Origin: Dermatophagoides farinae
Taxonomy: Eukaryota > Arthropoda > Arachnida > Sarcoptiformes > Pyroglyphidae
Direction: 5' to 3'
DNA length: 64,000 nt
Assembly (NCBI RefSeq): GCF_024713945.1
Contig: NC_134679.1
Span: 6,577,001-6,641,000 of the forward strand
The notes beneath the pieces are model-generated. The model saw nothing but the letters and a program-made list of their open reading frames with translations. It made no database searches and was not told where the DNA came from. Shown piece after piece: positions 53,514 to 64,000 of this stretch. The position numbers and the translations under genes were made by a program. Within the stretch, counting starts at the first letter, position 1; the number at the start of each line of letters is the position of its first letter.

Positions 53514-55899
53514 TTATTTAATAAAATTCTTCACTTGTGATTCAAGTGCTTGTAACACTTTTCTTGATATTCGTATCTGGCCAGATACTGGATCACGACC
53601 AAAATATTTAACAGAAATCTGGCTACCAACATCAATATCTAATGCAGATGGATGATCAACTTTTCGAAGGTCTAATTGTGATAAATGTAGAAACACTGGT
53701 TTCATTGCCGGATGTAATTGTACCATAATACCATTATCATTGATCTCGACAACTTTACATTGATAGATGGCACCGAATTCCAATTCCGGTACATTAGGTT
53801 CATGAAGAATTTTTTCAATCAATTCTTTTGCCTCATTCATTGCCGATTCATTTGGCGAAAAAATATTGAATTTATCAATATCTTCTAAATCTTGACTGAT
53901 ACTGACACCAGTTTCGGCCATTAATTTTTTCGCTTGTGACCAACCGACACCAAGAAATTTGGAACGTAAATTAATCGGTACCTGTATCCGTTCAACCATT
54001 GGCATTGTTTCTTTGGGTTTTTTTCTCGGTTCCATTATGACATTATTCATTATGTTCAATATATGACTTCGTGCTTGATTAGATTTTTGTATAGCTTCAT
54101 AAAGTATTTTGAATGATATACCTTCTTCTAGTTTACAATCCATTTGTAATGCCGTGAATGCTTTTCTTGTGCCGGCAATTTTGAAATCCATTTCACCAAA
54201 AAAATCTTCTAATCCGCTGATATCCGTAAGAATAATATGTTCTTGTTCTTGATTTTCATCGTTTCCAATTTTCGGTGATTTCAGAAGGCCAATGGCTACA
54301 CCTGATGCAGGTGCAGAAATATCAATACCAGCATCAAGTAATGCTAAACTACCGGCACATACACTTGCCATTGAACTAGAACCATTTGATTCGAGTACTT
54401 CACAAAGTAATCGAATGGTAAAATCACGTGTTGTTGGCGAATCATTAGGAATGATTGGCCGTAATGCACGTTCAGCTAATGCTCCATGACCAATTTCACG
54501 TCTTCCAACTATACCGGATCGACCTATTTCGTTGGTAGCATATTTTGGAAATTCATAATGAAGCATAAAATTTTTTTCTTTGATTCCATTAATTAATGCC
54601 GAGATGTTATCAGCACGCCATGTAGAATCTTGTGAATCTATTGTAGTCGTACAAAGCACTTGGGTTTGTCCACGTTGAAACAATGCCGATCCATGAACTG
54701 GTCGAAAAAGATCAACTTCACAATGAATAGGTCGAAGTTCATCCACCGTACGTCCATCACAACGGATGCCGGTTTTTTGAACCATTTGAGCATATATCTG
54801 TTTGATCACAGTAGTAAAAGCATCCTGCAATAATTGTGACGTATCATCGGCGAATTCTTCATTTAATGTTGTCATAACTTGTCCTGAAATTTCTTTTAAT
54901 GCTTGATCACGTGAAAATTTATCATGTGAATGATTGGAAAACACATCCAATATTCGTTGTTCGGCCAACATTCTTATAGCTTGGAAATGTTGCTCATTAG
55001 GCATTGGAATCTCTTCCACACAGCGTTTTGGTTTTCCTATTTCTTTTTGTAGTTGACGAATATTTTGTATGATAATTTTTGATTCTCGTATTGCTTTTGA
55101 AATCGATTTGATTAAATGTTGTTCCAATACAGGTTCATTGGCAAATGCTTCCATCATAAGAACATTTCCAGTTTCAGTGACAGCCAATACAAGATTCATA
55201 CGTGCATCATTCATTTCTTTTCTAGTTGGATTTGTTATGACATCATAATTTTGATCCAAAGCAACACGTACAGCTCCTATCGGACCATTCCATGGAATAT
55301 CTGAAATGGCCAATGCAGCTGATGCAGCATTGATGGCCAAAATATCTGGATCATTTTGACCATCTAATGATAAAATATTACAAATAATTTGAGTTTCACC
55401 AACTAATCCACGTGGAAACAATGGCCTAATCGATCGGTCAATAATTCGTGATGTTAGTATTTCTTTTTCACTGATGCCAGTTTCACGTCTTAAATGATGC
55501 ATCGGAATTCGACCAGCTGCAGCGGCTTTTTGTCGAAAATCCACTGTCAATGGAACGAAACCAGCGGATCCACCAACTTTGGTTGGTGATATTCCCACCG
55601 CTGTAACCATAACATTCGTATCACCGATCGTACAAACAGCTGAACCATCAGCTAGTTTGGCCAATTTACCGGTAGAAATTTTCAATAATCGACTATAAAA
55701 TTTGAAAAAAAACAAATGATTAAAATGAATAAAATTTTGAAATTTTTCATTTGATAATTTGCCTATTACTGAATTGGAATCGAACTTCATGGCCTCGATT
55801 CGAAGACGAAAAATTTTGCCATCGTTGTCGACAATTTTGTTTGATCAATGATGTGATAAGAATTTTCCATACATGTTTCTGTTGTCTATAATGAAACAT
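53514..55899 (-). CDS. PNPT1: Polyribonucleotide nucleotidyltransferase 1, mitochondrial PNPase
   Basis: Phosphorolytic 3'-5' exoribonuclease of mitochondria. Two exons, 55899-55763 and 55692-53514, give 771 residues (human 783). The correct N-terminus is a basic mitochondrial presequence starting MFHYRQQKHVWK at 55899, not the ATG at 55790 that reads through the intron. The join needs a GC-AG intron (AATAG|gcaaat ... tttatag), which restores the family pattern into LLKISTGKLAKLADGSAV. Two RNase PH domains follow, the first with DYRQKAAAAGRIP-like FRQKAAAAGRIP and SRIIDRSIRPLFP. The second has HGSALFQRGQTQVLCTT, HYEFPKYATNEIG and SNGSSSMASVC, plus DMDFKIAGT-like EMDFKIAGT. A KH domain with GVGW in the GxxG loop and a C-terminal S1 domain (FGRDPVSGQIRISRKVL) complete it. 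It is head-to-head with WDHD1. Confidence 0.95.
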
Positions 55900-56261
55900 G
55901 ACGAACATTAATGAATTAATTTAAATAAATTGATAAATTGATCAAAAAAAAAAATTTACATTGAAAGAATCATAATTCAAACAACATGGTCTGGCGAAAA
56001 AAAAAACATTATTCGAACACGCCATCTGATGTGCGGGAAAATTTTTCGGATAAAGTTTGTCGAAATTCAAGTGGACGAAAAAAAGTTCCATGGAAAAATT
56101 ATTTTTTTTTCATTCACACTGTGCTGTATCAATATATTGATGATTTTGGCGCCCAAATGAATTGCTTTCAGTGTCAAGAAAATATCATCATCATCGACTA
56201 ATTTTGGTTTTATATTGTGATTGATCATCAAACAATAAAAAAACCAAACGTACACATAATC
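55900..56261. promoter_or_regulatory. Shared divergent promoter region PNPT1/WDHD1
   Basis: Only 362 bp separate the start codons of two divergent genes, so the region must contain both promoters and leaders. No TATA consensus is evident on either side; the middle part (55985-56160) is less AT-rich than most intergenic DNA here. Confidence 0.6.
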
Positions 56262-59200
56262 ATGACTCAAGCAATTGAAAAGCAGAATTTAGAATTGGAT
56301 CTTCGTTTTGCTCATATCGATGGCCATACTGAATTGGATTTTGTTCCAGATAAAAAGTAAGAATTGAATCTTTGAAATTTCAATAGGATATTTTTTTTGT
56401 TACCAAATTCATATTCGATAGTGCAATAATAACCATTGGTCGTGATTGTGATGTACGACTTTGGTCATTAAATCCCGATGATTATGGTGTACAATCATCG
56501 TTTCCAATTGAAGATTTTCCATACGCTGTTTTGGCTACTGTATGTTGGATTTTTTTTTAAATTTGTAACTGATTCTAAAGCAAAAAAAAAAACACTAATC
56601 ATTTTTAGAATGATCGAGCATTTGTTGCATTAGAAAGTAATGCGGTTAAATCATTTCAATTGGATGAATTGGCCGGCGAAGATGAACAAATGGTCTGTCG
56701 TTTTACATCGAATGCCACTTGTCTTTCATTTCATTTGGATCGTGAACTTTTAGCTGCTGGTGCTGGGTGAGTTTGTTTTTTGAATTTCACTGGATTTTTT
56801 TTCAAAATTCTCCTCATGTTTTTATAGGGATTTTTCCATTAAGCTAGTTAATCTTGTCAATCAATCAACACGAATTCTGGAAGGTCATGAAGGACCAATT
56901 CTTAGTGTATCTATTGATCCATTACGTAAATATTTGGTCTCTTCATCATGTGATGGTTGTGTTTTTCTTTGGAATATTGAAACGAAAAAAATTGAACACA
57001 AATGGCCTGCATTGTTGCCTAAATCAAATGATTTTAATAATTCAAAAACATTGTGCAGAATATGTTGGGAACCACAAATTGGTCAATTTATGGCCATTCC
57101 TTGTGAATATTCAGTTCAAATATATCGACGTGGACAATGGGATGTTCCAAGTACGGTGCTGAAACATTCTTTACTTACTGATCTGGTTTCCATCGTAACC
57201 ATTTCTATGGATTCTCAATTATTGGCTTTATCGTTTGGATCGACAATGGCTATATGGAAATTTGATCAGTCATTTCAACAATCCCAAACCGTTACAATGA
57301 ATCCGATTGCAACAATGAAAAATGGTGATAATCGAATAACTTGTGTGAAATTTAATCCAAATGATCGGAATCAATTATGTTGTACGGATGATAAAGGATC
57401 ATTGTTGATATTGAAAATTCAAGATTCGAAAACCAACAATAAATTTCAATCGTCATCATCATCATCATCAGCAGTTGTAAGCAGCAAACAAGTTCCATCA
57501 TCGAAACCACAAACACAAGAGATCGGACAAACAACGATAGATGATATATTGGCCGATATAGATTTGGATGATGATATGATTGATTTAACAGAGAAATCCA
57601 AGCCTAACCTTTCAAAGGTCGCAAGTTCTGTTCCTTTTGGTGATTTGGATGATGATGTTCCAGAATTGAATATCGATTTTCCAATGGATCGAAATGCCCC
57701 CGCTACTCCAGCTGATGATATGGATGAGCCTGATGAATTCGACATCAGTGCCATCAAATCTAAATATGAGCCGATAATTTTTGGTGATGATGGTGATACT
57801 GTAAAACTTAAAAATAATACAGAATCTCATCAGTTAACGGCAGGAAAATTGAACGCCAATTCAGATTTGATTATCGATGGTTATCGAATTACCGGATCAG
57901 ATCTGATTCAATTATCTCGAACTGCCCGTTCATATCAGGCACCAATTCGACAGGCGCCATTTCAATCTGGTTCAACACCGCTACATTTTCAAAATCGTTT
58001 TATGGTTTGGAATTCAGTTGGAATCGTTTATGCATATAATTCCGATGAAGAACGTTCAATTGATGTGGAATTTCATGATCTTACATTTCATCATTCAATA
58101 CATATGACCAATATGTTGAACTATACGATAGCTGATTTATCAACCACATGTCTATTGTTGGCTAGTAATGGTGATGATCAAGAAGATGCGGCCGATCCTT
58201 TGGATCAGCAAAAAGCACGAATGTATTGTATGTTATTCAATACATGGGACGAAATGAAAGAATGGCAAGTTACACTGCCACAGGAAGAACAATTTGATTG
58301 TATTACTGCTGGACAGACATTTGTTGCTGCCGTTACTAATCTTCGATATCTTCGTGTTTGGACTATTGGTGGTATACAGACAATGATTCGCTGTGTTGAT
58401 GGTCCATCAATCAATCTATCTTCATTTGATAATTATCTTATGCTTCTATATCATCAGGCATCACAACATCCCCAAGATGGTCAATCAATCAATTGCATTG
58501 TATTGAAAGTTGATCATCGTGGTCGTACTCGTGCTCATATGATTCCACAGCCGGTTCCGGTTGCTTTATCACCAAAATCCACCGTATATTGGGCTGGTTT
58601 CACCGATGAAGGTACACCTTGTGTCGTTGATTCTGATGGCATTATTCGTGTTTATAAAAATCATTTCGGTTCTGGATGGTTTCCGATTTGTGCTACGAAA
58701 CAACAGGTTTGATTTTTTTTTTCATTCGAAAATATTTTTCATCATTTTTTTTCTCTTTTTAGGCTAATGGAAAATCAGACAATTTTTTCATCATTGGTCT
58801 GAGCGAAATTCAATCACAAATTCGTTGTATCTATTGTAAAGCTTGTCGTTATCCGGATACGGTTCCAAAACCTACACTTACCATTTTATCATTACAAATT
58901 CCATTATGTGAACTTGGCGATGATCTCAATGGTGGTTCTACGAAATCTAAATATGAAGAAGAATGTATTCGTAATCGATGGCTTGGTTCATTGTTGAAAC
59001 GATTATCATTGGATAATTATGATGTTGAAGATTCATTGGATCAATCAGAAAAACAAGTGATCAATTCATTGATTAAATTATTTGCATTAGCATTGGGTGC
59101 TGAACGTGAATCACTGGCATTGGAAGTGGCTAGATTATTGCCAAATAGCCAAGCATTGGAAGGTGCTGTACGTTATGCTGAACGACAACGGCATAGAAGT

Positions 59201-60025
59201 TTAGCAATGAAATTAGTCGAAATGATACAAGAAGGTGATGATAATGGAAATAATGATGATGATGATGATCAAAATTCTGATGTCGAATTACAAGAGCTTA
59301 TGACGAAAAAGAATGCTGATCGATTACGAAAATTATTGAAAGACAATTGTGATGCACGACAAGATTCAGCCAGTCTGATATCATTGGCAAAAATTGATCA
59401 ATCAAACAATTTATCAAACCATTATACATCAGTGAAACCTAAATCATTGAGAAAATCCACCACGGAACCAGAACAACGTACTAACGGACCGATTACGATC
59501 ATTTCCGATGACGATGATGATAATGATCAAGATGAAGACGATATATTACGACCAAAAAAGTTAACAATTTCGGCAAATGAAAAAAATCCATTCAAAGTTC
59601 GAAATCATCAGAAAAACAATTCATCGAATCAAGGAAAACGTAAACAGATTGAAGAATCCGATGATGATCACGTCCACAGTGGTGACAATGATGAGGATCA
59701 AATTATAATCAACAATGATGATAACGAAGATCTGGAATCTGTAAACAATCCAGACACAGACAAAGCTTTCCACTGTTATTATAATGAAAAACGTTTTGAA
59801 ATATTTGAAAAACATAGTGGTGAAGAAATACTCAATGAACAAGATTTAATTGAAATAGCAAAACAACAATTTAGTAAATTATCCGATAAACAACGTTCAA
59901 AGTGGATGAAAAAAGCTGCTTCAACTGTTGCCAATGTCGTCAAAAAGAAACGTTCAAAAGCCAATGAAAATAGTGAAACTAAAACGAACAAAATTACAAA
60001 TTTTTTTGCGAAAAAATCCTCTTAG
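56262..60025 (+). CDS. WDHD1: WDHD1 / AND-1 / Ctf4, replisome adaptor with WD40 and HMG-box domains
   Basis: Trimeric replisome hub linking the CMG helicase to polymerase alpha. Exons 56262-56356, 56422-56539, 56609-56766, 56828-58706 and 58763-60025 give 1,170 residues (human 1,129). WD40 repeats occupy about the first 320 residues (IIT-GRD-DVRLW, LEGHEGPILSVSIDP, SSSCDGCVFLWNI). An acidic linker follows, then the conserved SepB/Ctf4 core starting FQSGSTPLHFQNRFMVWNS, with VEFHDLTFHHSIHMTNMLNY, GTPCVVDSDGI and ANGKSDNFFIIGL. After a long acidic/basic region there is an HMG-like domain at about 1083-1145 (FHCYYNEKRFEIF ... WMKKAAS). The protein ends TNKITNFFAKKSS, resembling a PCNA-interacting peptide. 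The intron 4/exon 5 junction is the source of the decayed copy at 3047-3134. Confidence 0.96.
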
Positions 60026-60180
60026 AAACAAACAAACAAAATTTTCTATTTTATTCAAATTTTTCCTCGCCAAAAAATTTTACATTTTCAAATTTAGCAT
60101 TGTTTTTTTTTAGAAAATAAAATTGTACAATTTGCTTTTTAAATAATAAACAATTGAACTCGAAATTAAAAATAAAAACT
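60026..60180. terminator. Overlapping 3' ends of WDHD1 and WDR43
   Basis: 155 bp between two convergent stop codons. AATAAA on the plus strand occurs at 60117-60122 and 60145-60150 (WDHD1). On the minus strand AATAAA is at 60055-60050 (WDR43), beyond the plus-strand signals, so the two 3' UTRs must overlap if these are used. Confidence 0.6.
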
Positions 60181-63100
60181 TTAATCATCATCTTCTTCAT
60201 GATTGTTTTCATTCATTTCATAGTCTGAAATTTTTCTTTTCCTTTTCATCGATGATTTTTGCTCATCATCATCGTCATCAGCATCGTCGTCGTCGTTGTC
60301 AGAATCTTCAATTTCATTCGTCAATTCATCTTCATCATTCGATTCGTCGTCATCATCATCATCATCATTGGATAGTTCGTCTATTTTTTGTTCAAGTTCA
60401 ATCATATCATCATCATCATCATCGATTTCTTCCATAAGATCTTTATCATTGATTGACATTTGATCACCAATATTATCGCCATCGTCTTCATCATCATCAT
60501 CATCCATATCTGATAATTCATCATCATCCGAACTTTCCGATTCATATGTCAATTTCGGTTTTGTAAATGATAATTTTCTCGTATCTTGAGTATCATCAAG
60601 TTTTGCCTGAAAATAAAAAAAAAATAAAATTTCAATTTTTTTTTATTACCAAAAACCAAAATCATTACCTGTGACAAAATCAGATCAAGACGACCTTTTA
60701 ATTGATAACATTTTTCCAATGAGGCAGTTTTGGCTTGAATTAATTGTTTCAATGGAAGAAATTTTTCAGCACTGTTTGGCATCTATATATTTCACAATAA
60801 ATGAATGAATGAATGAAAAAATCAATGAAATGTAAAAAATATTTACCGTCATTAGATATGAAAATCGATTCCTTAATAAAAATGTAATCCATTTCAAATA
60901 GATTGAATATTGTTGACCAACACCACTATTTGATCCACTTTCTCTTTGGCTCTGTTGGCCAGAAATCAATCCTTTTTGTAATTGATTCAATAATTTTGGT
61001 ACATGTTGAATGGGCAATTTTTTCACCGTATTCATGATGATTGTATCCGTATGATCAGTCTGCAGAACGGTTGATAACATTTTTCCATCATTCGATTGTA
61101 ATCCCTGTACTAATACATTGACTAAACTTTCGGTACCCATTTGTTGTTGTTGTTGTTTATTCGATTTCAAACGTCTATTTCGTTTTTTCCGTTTCGGTAT
61201 ATAATGTTGCCGTTCATTATCATCATCATTATTTGTTTCCATTAATTTAAGTTGTTCATCAAGTGTTAATTCAGATTTTTTGTTGCATCCAACATCACTG
61301 TTTGAATTTGATTTTTTCAATTTATTATTATTATTAATGTCTTGTTTATTATCGGTGGAAGAATGTTTTTGTTCATCTTCGCTAAGCATCATTTCATCAT
61401 CATTATTATTTTGAGAATCATCACCATTTTCAGTGATAACACCATTGAATAATGGTTGATGAGCTACCATACCAGCTGGTCCTATCACTGTTGTACCATG
61501 TTCTGAATGTTTTGCACTTTTGATTTTTATATTATTTTCAGATTTTATGATTGAAACATTCTCTAATAATGGCCGTGGTAACAGATCAATCGATTTCAAT
61601 ATGGATGGATCTTTGATGATTGTTGCTTGATTATTATTAGAAGCCAATGGTAATGATGATGATTTTTGTTGTTGTTGTTGTTCTTGACATAATTTTTCAC
61701 ATTCATAAATACTAATACATTCAAATATGGGACGATTTGTTGTACCATATATGGTTTGAATATGGATTCTGGAATTATCTTTCAACTGTGGTGATTGATG
61801 ATTATCATTTGTATTGCCATTCATTATTTTTGATGATTTTCCCTTTAATTGATTAGAATCAAGATAAGCATACATATAAGGAATTTGACGTTCAATTCTT
61901 GAACGTTTATTCTGATTTTTTGTTGGGCTATTATTTTTCTTTGAATCAAAACGTGTTTGAATGTTTAATCGATATTTCGGTGCAATTGGACCTTTGGTGT
62001 TTGATGCCAATCTGATTGTTTCTTCAAACATATGAAAATGACCACTTTTAGATACCGATAAAATATACAGAGACTAAATATCAATCATGGAAACGATTAT
62101 TAATTATTAAAAAATTATTTCATCAAAATTTAGCTTACATTATCAACAACAGTTTTGGCAATTTCAAGTGAAATCGGTTCATCATCAAGTAAAAAACTGG
62201 CTAATGAATTTGATGCTTTATTCTTTTGGGAAGAAACTGGTTCTGGTTGATCTAATTTCCTATTTTTAAACAATGAATTAGGATTTTAATTGGAAAATGA
62301 TTGAGAAACACACATACCAAAGGTTTATATAACGATCAGACACTGCCGATGACAATAGATAGACATCTATCGTTGATGATGATGATGAATTAATCGTCGG
62401 GAACAAAATTGGCCGCAAAAATCGTATCTCATTCGAATGTCCACTAAATGTTTTGAGCAATTGTTTTTTTGGCCAATTCCACCATTTCAATTGATTCGAT
62501 CCAGTTATTATATTTTCATTGTCCAAAACACAGATTGATGTTGTCATTGAATTAGGATCAAGCATTGTTTTACTAATGAAAAAAAAAAACCAAAAATTAT
62601 CAAAATCAAATTGTCAATAGTTATACAATATATACCATTTAATTTTCGATTCAATTATTGACCATTCAATTATGAATTTATCTTGTGAACATGAAAACAA
62701 TGAATCCATCAATGTCGACGATGATGATGATGATGATGGCCAACATAAATCATTTATACGTTCAGTATGGCCAACATCAATAGATTTTTTATGATCATCA
62801 TTGCTTAGTATCGAATGTATTTCATTCTTATGAACACTAAATAAAAATATTGTACCATTTTCAGTGCCCATTGCTAATAATGACAATTTTTTCAATTCAT
62901 TCACAGCAACATTATCATTTTTTGTCGGTGTTCCCTAAATTTTTTTTTCCAGAATGAAAAAAAAATGATCAGCACTTGCAAAATTCATTCGACAATTCTA
63001 ATAGAATAAATAAACATACATTAATTTGATTATTAATCATTGGATAATAATCTGGTGGCCATGAAATTTTCGTACAATTTGCTGACAAATGTTTTGATGG

Positions 63101-63274
63101 TATATATTGTGCCACAATATCCGATGTTATTGTATCCCAAACATTTAATTGTCCAGCCAATGATGCCAATGCAAAATAATGGCCACATGGTGATATTGAC
63201 ATTGGACATTGTTGCATAGTCAAATAATCATCACCACCATCAACAATATCAATCTGTCCAGTGTTGTTAGTCAT
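60181..63274 (-). CDS. WDR43: WDR43 / UTP5, small-subunit processome WD40 protein
   Basis: Nucleolar component of the t-UTP/UtpA complex needed for pre-rRNA transcription and 18S processing. Seven exons: 63274-63020, 62934-62636, 62572-62318, 62259-62139, 62073-60847, 60782-60669 and 60606-60181; 898 residues, longer than human WDR43 (677). The WD40 propeller covers about 1-330 (SPCGHYFALASLAGQLNVWD, GHTERINDLCW, KTFSGHSNEIRFL, SDRYINLW, ILSVSKSGHFHMF). A low-complexity middle follows, then the Utp12 domain at about 625-757 (LVNVLVQGLQSNDGKMLSTV, IQHVPKLLNQLQ, YLKWITFLLRNRFSYLMT). The C-terminal ~120 residues are almost all Asp/Glu/Ser with a final basic KRKRK patch, typical of nucleolar proteins. 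Frame and splice phases are intact throughout. Confidence 0.92.
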
Positions 63275-63844
63275 ATTGAAACGCGATTTTAATATATTAA
63301 ATTATAATTAAAATTTAAAACAATTTGGCAAAATTTTGCAAATTCAAATTAAAATTATCAGGAAATGAGAAAAAAAAATCACAAACATGCGGATCATCAG
63401 AAACAACAGGCAGCATGCGACGACAGTATCAAGCATCGTGTATGTATGTGTGTGTGTGAGCTCATCATCACTGTTCTTTTACTTGCTCTCGTGGAATGAT
63501 GTATGTATGTATTATCCACACACACGGCATGCATGCATAATAATTCTGGAACGATATTTATGAACAGAGTTCTGGATTCCCCTTTTTTTTTGTTCTCTCC
63601 CTCTCTGTTCGTTCGTGTTTGTTTGTTGATGTTTGATTTTGTGATTATGTTGATCAGGTAGCTCGGTTAAAATAAAAAAAAATCCTGATATCGATAACTA
63701 CGACGACATTTTTGTCTTTGGTTTTTGTCCTATTTGTTCGATTTAATTATACCCGACAATATCGATTGCCGATCTATTTGTGTCAGTGAAAAAAATTTTT
63801 TTTTTCGTTTTCAATCAAAATAAAATTTGATTCATGAAAAAAAC
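63275..63844. promoter_or_regulatory. Divergent promoter region WDR43/GNL1
   Basis: 570 bp between start codons of two divergent nucleolar genes. It contains a (TG)n stretch (63443-63459), tgtatgtatgta and a (TC)-rich run; no TATA consensus identified. Confidence 0.5.
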
Positions 63845-64000
63845 ATGCCACAAGGAAGACGTAAAGTACCATTTTCAAATAAACAGAAAAAAGCACAACT
63901 TCAAGCAAAACGTGAGAAAAAGAATCGTCAATTAACGACAACACAATTAAGACGTCCATTCGTTAGTGATGATGGTGATATTGAAGATGAATTGGATGAT
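63845..64000 (+). CDS. GNL1: GNL1-type nucleolar GTPase, N-terminal part (cut by window end)
   Basis: Fifty-two codons from the ATG at 63845 to the window edge. The start MPQGRRKVPFSNKQKKAQLQ followed by AKREKKNRQ closely follows the human GNL1 start (MPRKKPFSVKQKKKQLQDKR), a lysine/arginine-rich nucleolar targeting segment, and then turns acidic (SDDGDIEDELDD). The circularly permuted GTPase domain would lie beyond the window. Assignment rests on the N-terminus alone; the position next to WDR43 is compatible with a ribosome-biogenesis role. Confidence 0.75.
   Translation, partial: MPQGRRKVPFSNKQKKAQLQAKREKKNRQLTTTQLRRPFVSDDGDIEDELDD

Noticed and set aside
55741-55790. PNPT1 starting at the ATG at 55790 (MKFDSN)
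   Set aside because: That frame runs through the intron; the family pattern and phase require the upstream start at 55899 and a splice.

Overview
This is a 64 kb stretch of an AT-rich invertebrate nuclear genome. It has compact spliced genes with mostly 50-100 nt introns, very long A/T, (CA)n, (CAA)n and (ATG)n runs between genes, and no bacterial-style operons. The gene set (an innexin, a papilin with Kunitz domains, Numb with a Drosophila-like PTB domain, a delta/epsilon-type GST) indicates an arthropod. The codon usage, tiny introns and poly-Q/poly-N habit would suit an astigmatid mite of the Dermatophagoides/Psoroptes/Sarcoptes kind; that last step is inference. About twelve protein-coding genes are well supported, and exon boundaries were worked out by matching reading phase across GT-AG sites.

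Layout. 1-3.2 kb is a rearranged zone: an inverted 42/44-bp tandem repeat array, a GC-rich 17-bp repeat island, a truncated topoisomerase II ATPase fragment, and an ~85-bp decayed copy of an intron/exon junction of the WDHD1 gene that lies intact at 58.7 kb. 3.3-6 kb holds L2HGDH and a GST (both minus). 9.6-10.3 kb is a CNRIP1 homologue. 13.9-16.1 kb is Akt/PKB, convergent with a leukotriene-A4-hydrolase-type M1 aminopeptidase (17.2-19.6 kb, minus) that carries an N-terminal membrane anchor. 20.4-21.8 kb is an innexin. 24.0-34.4 kb is a very large papilin-like matrix protein (TSP1 repeats, ten CC-repeats, ten Kunitz domains, WAP-like region, three Ig domains, PLAC), with one apparent single-base frameshift. 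34.4-38.8 and 39.2-44.2 kb are gene-poor; between them lies a small TATA-driven Cys-containing protein gene. 44.2-46.8 kb is Numb (minus). Upstream of it are several phase-compatible first exons, one set encoding a transmembrane segment (49.0-52.4 kb). 53.5-55.9 kb is mitochondrial PNPase (minus), head-to-head with WDHD1/AND-1 (56.3-60.0 kb, plus). WDHD1 is tail-to-tail with WDR43/UTP5 (60.2-63.3 kb, minus), which is head-to-head with the start of GNL1 (63.8 kb, plus, cut by the window end).

How the genes relate. The right-hand 10 kb is a tight housekeeping cluster (mitochondrial RNA decay, replisome, SSU processome, nucleolar GTPase) with two short shared divergent promoters and one overlapping convergent 3' end. 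The left and middle parts are signalling, matrix and metabolic genes separated by long simple-sequence DNA. The most interesting leads are the possible membrane-anchored Numb isoform, the membrane-anchored LTA4H with Phe in place of the suicide-inactivation Tyr, and the composite of gene fragments at 2.1-3.1 kb.
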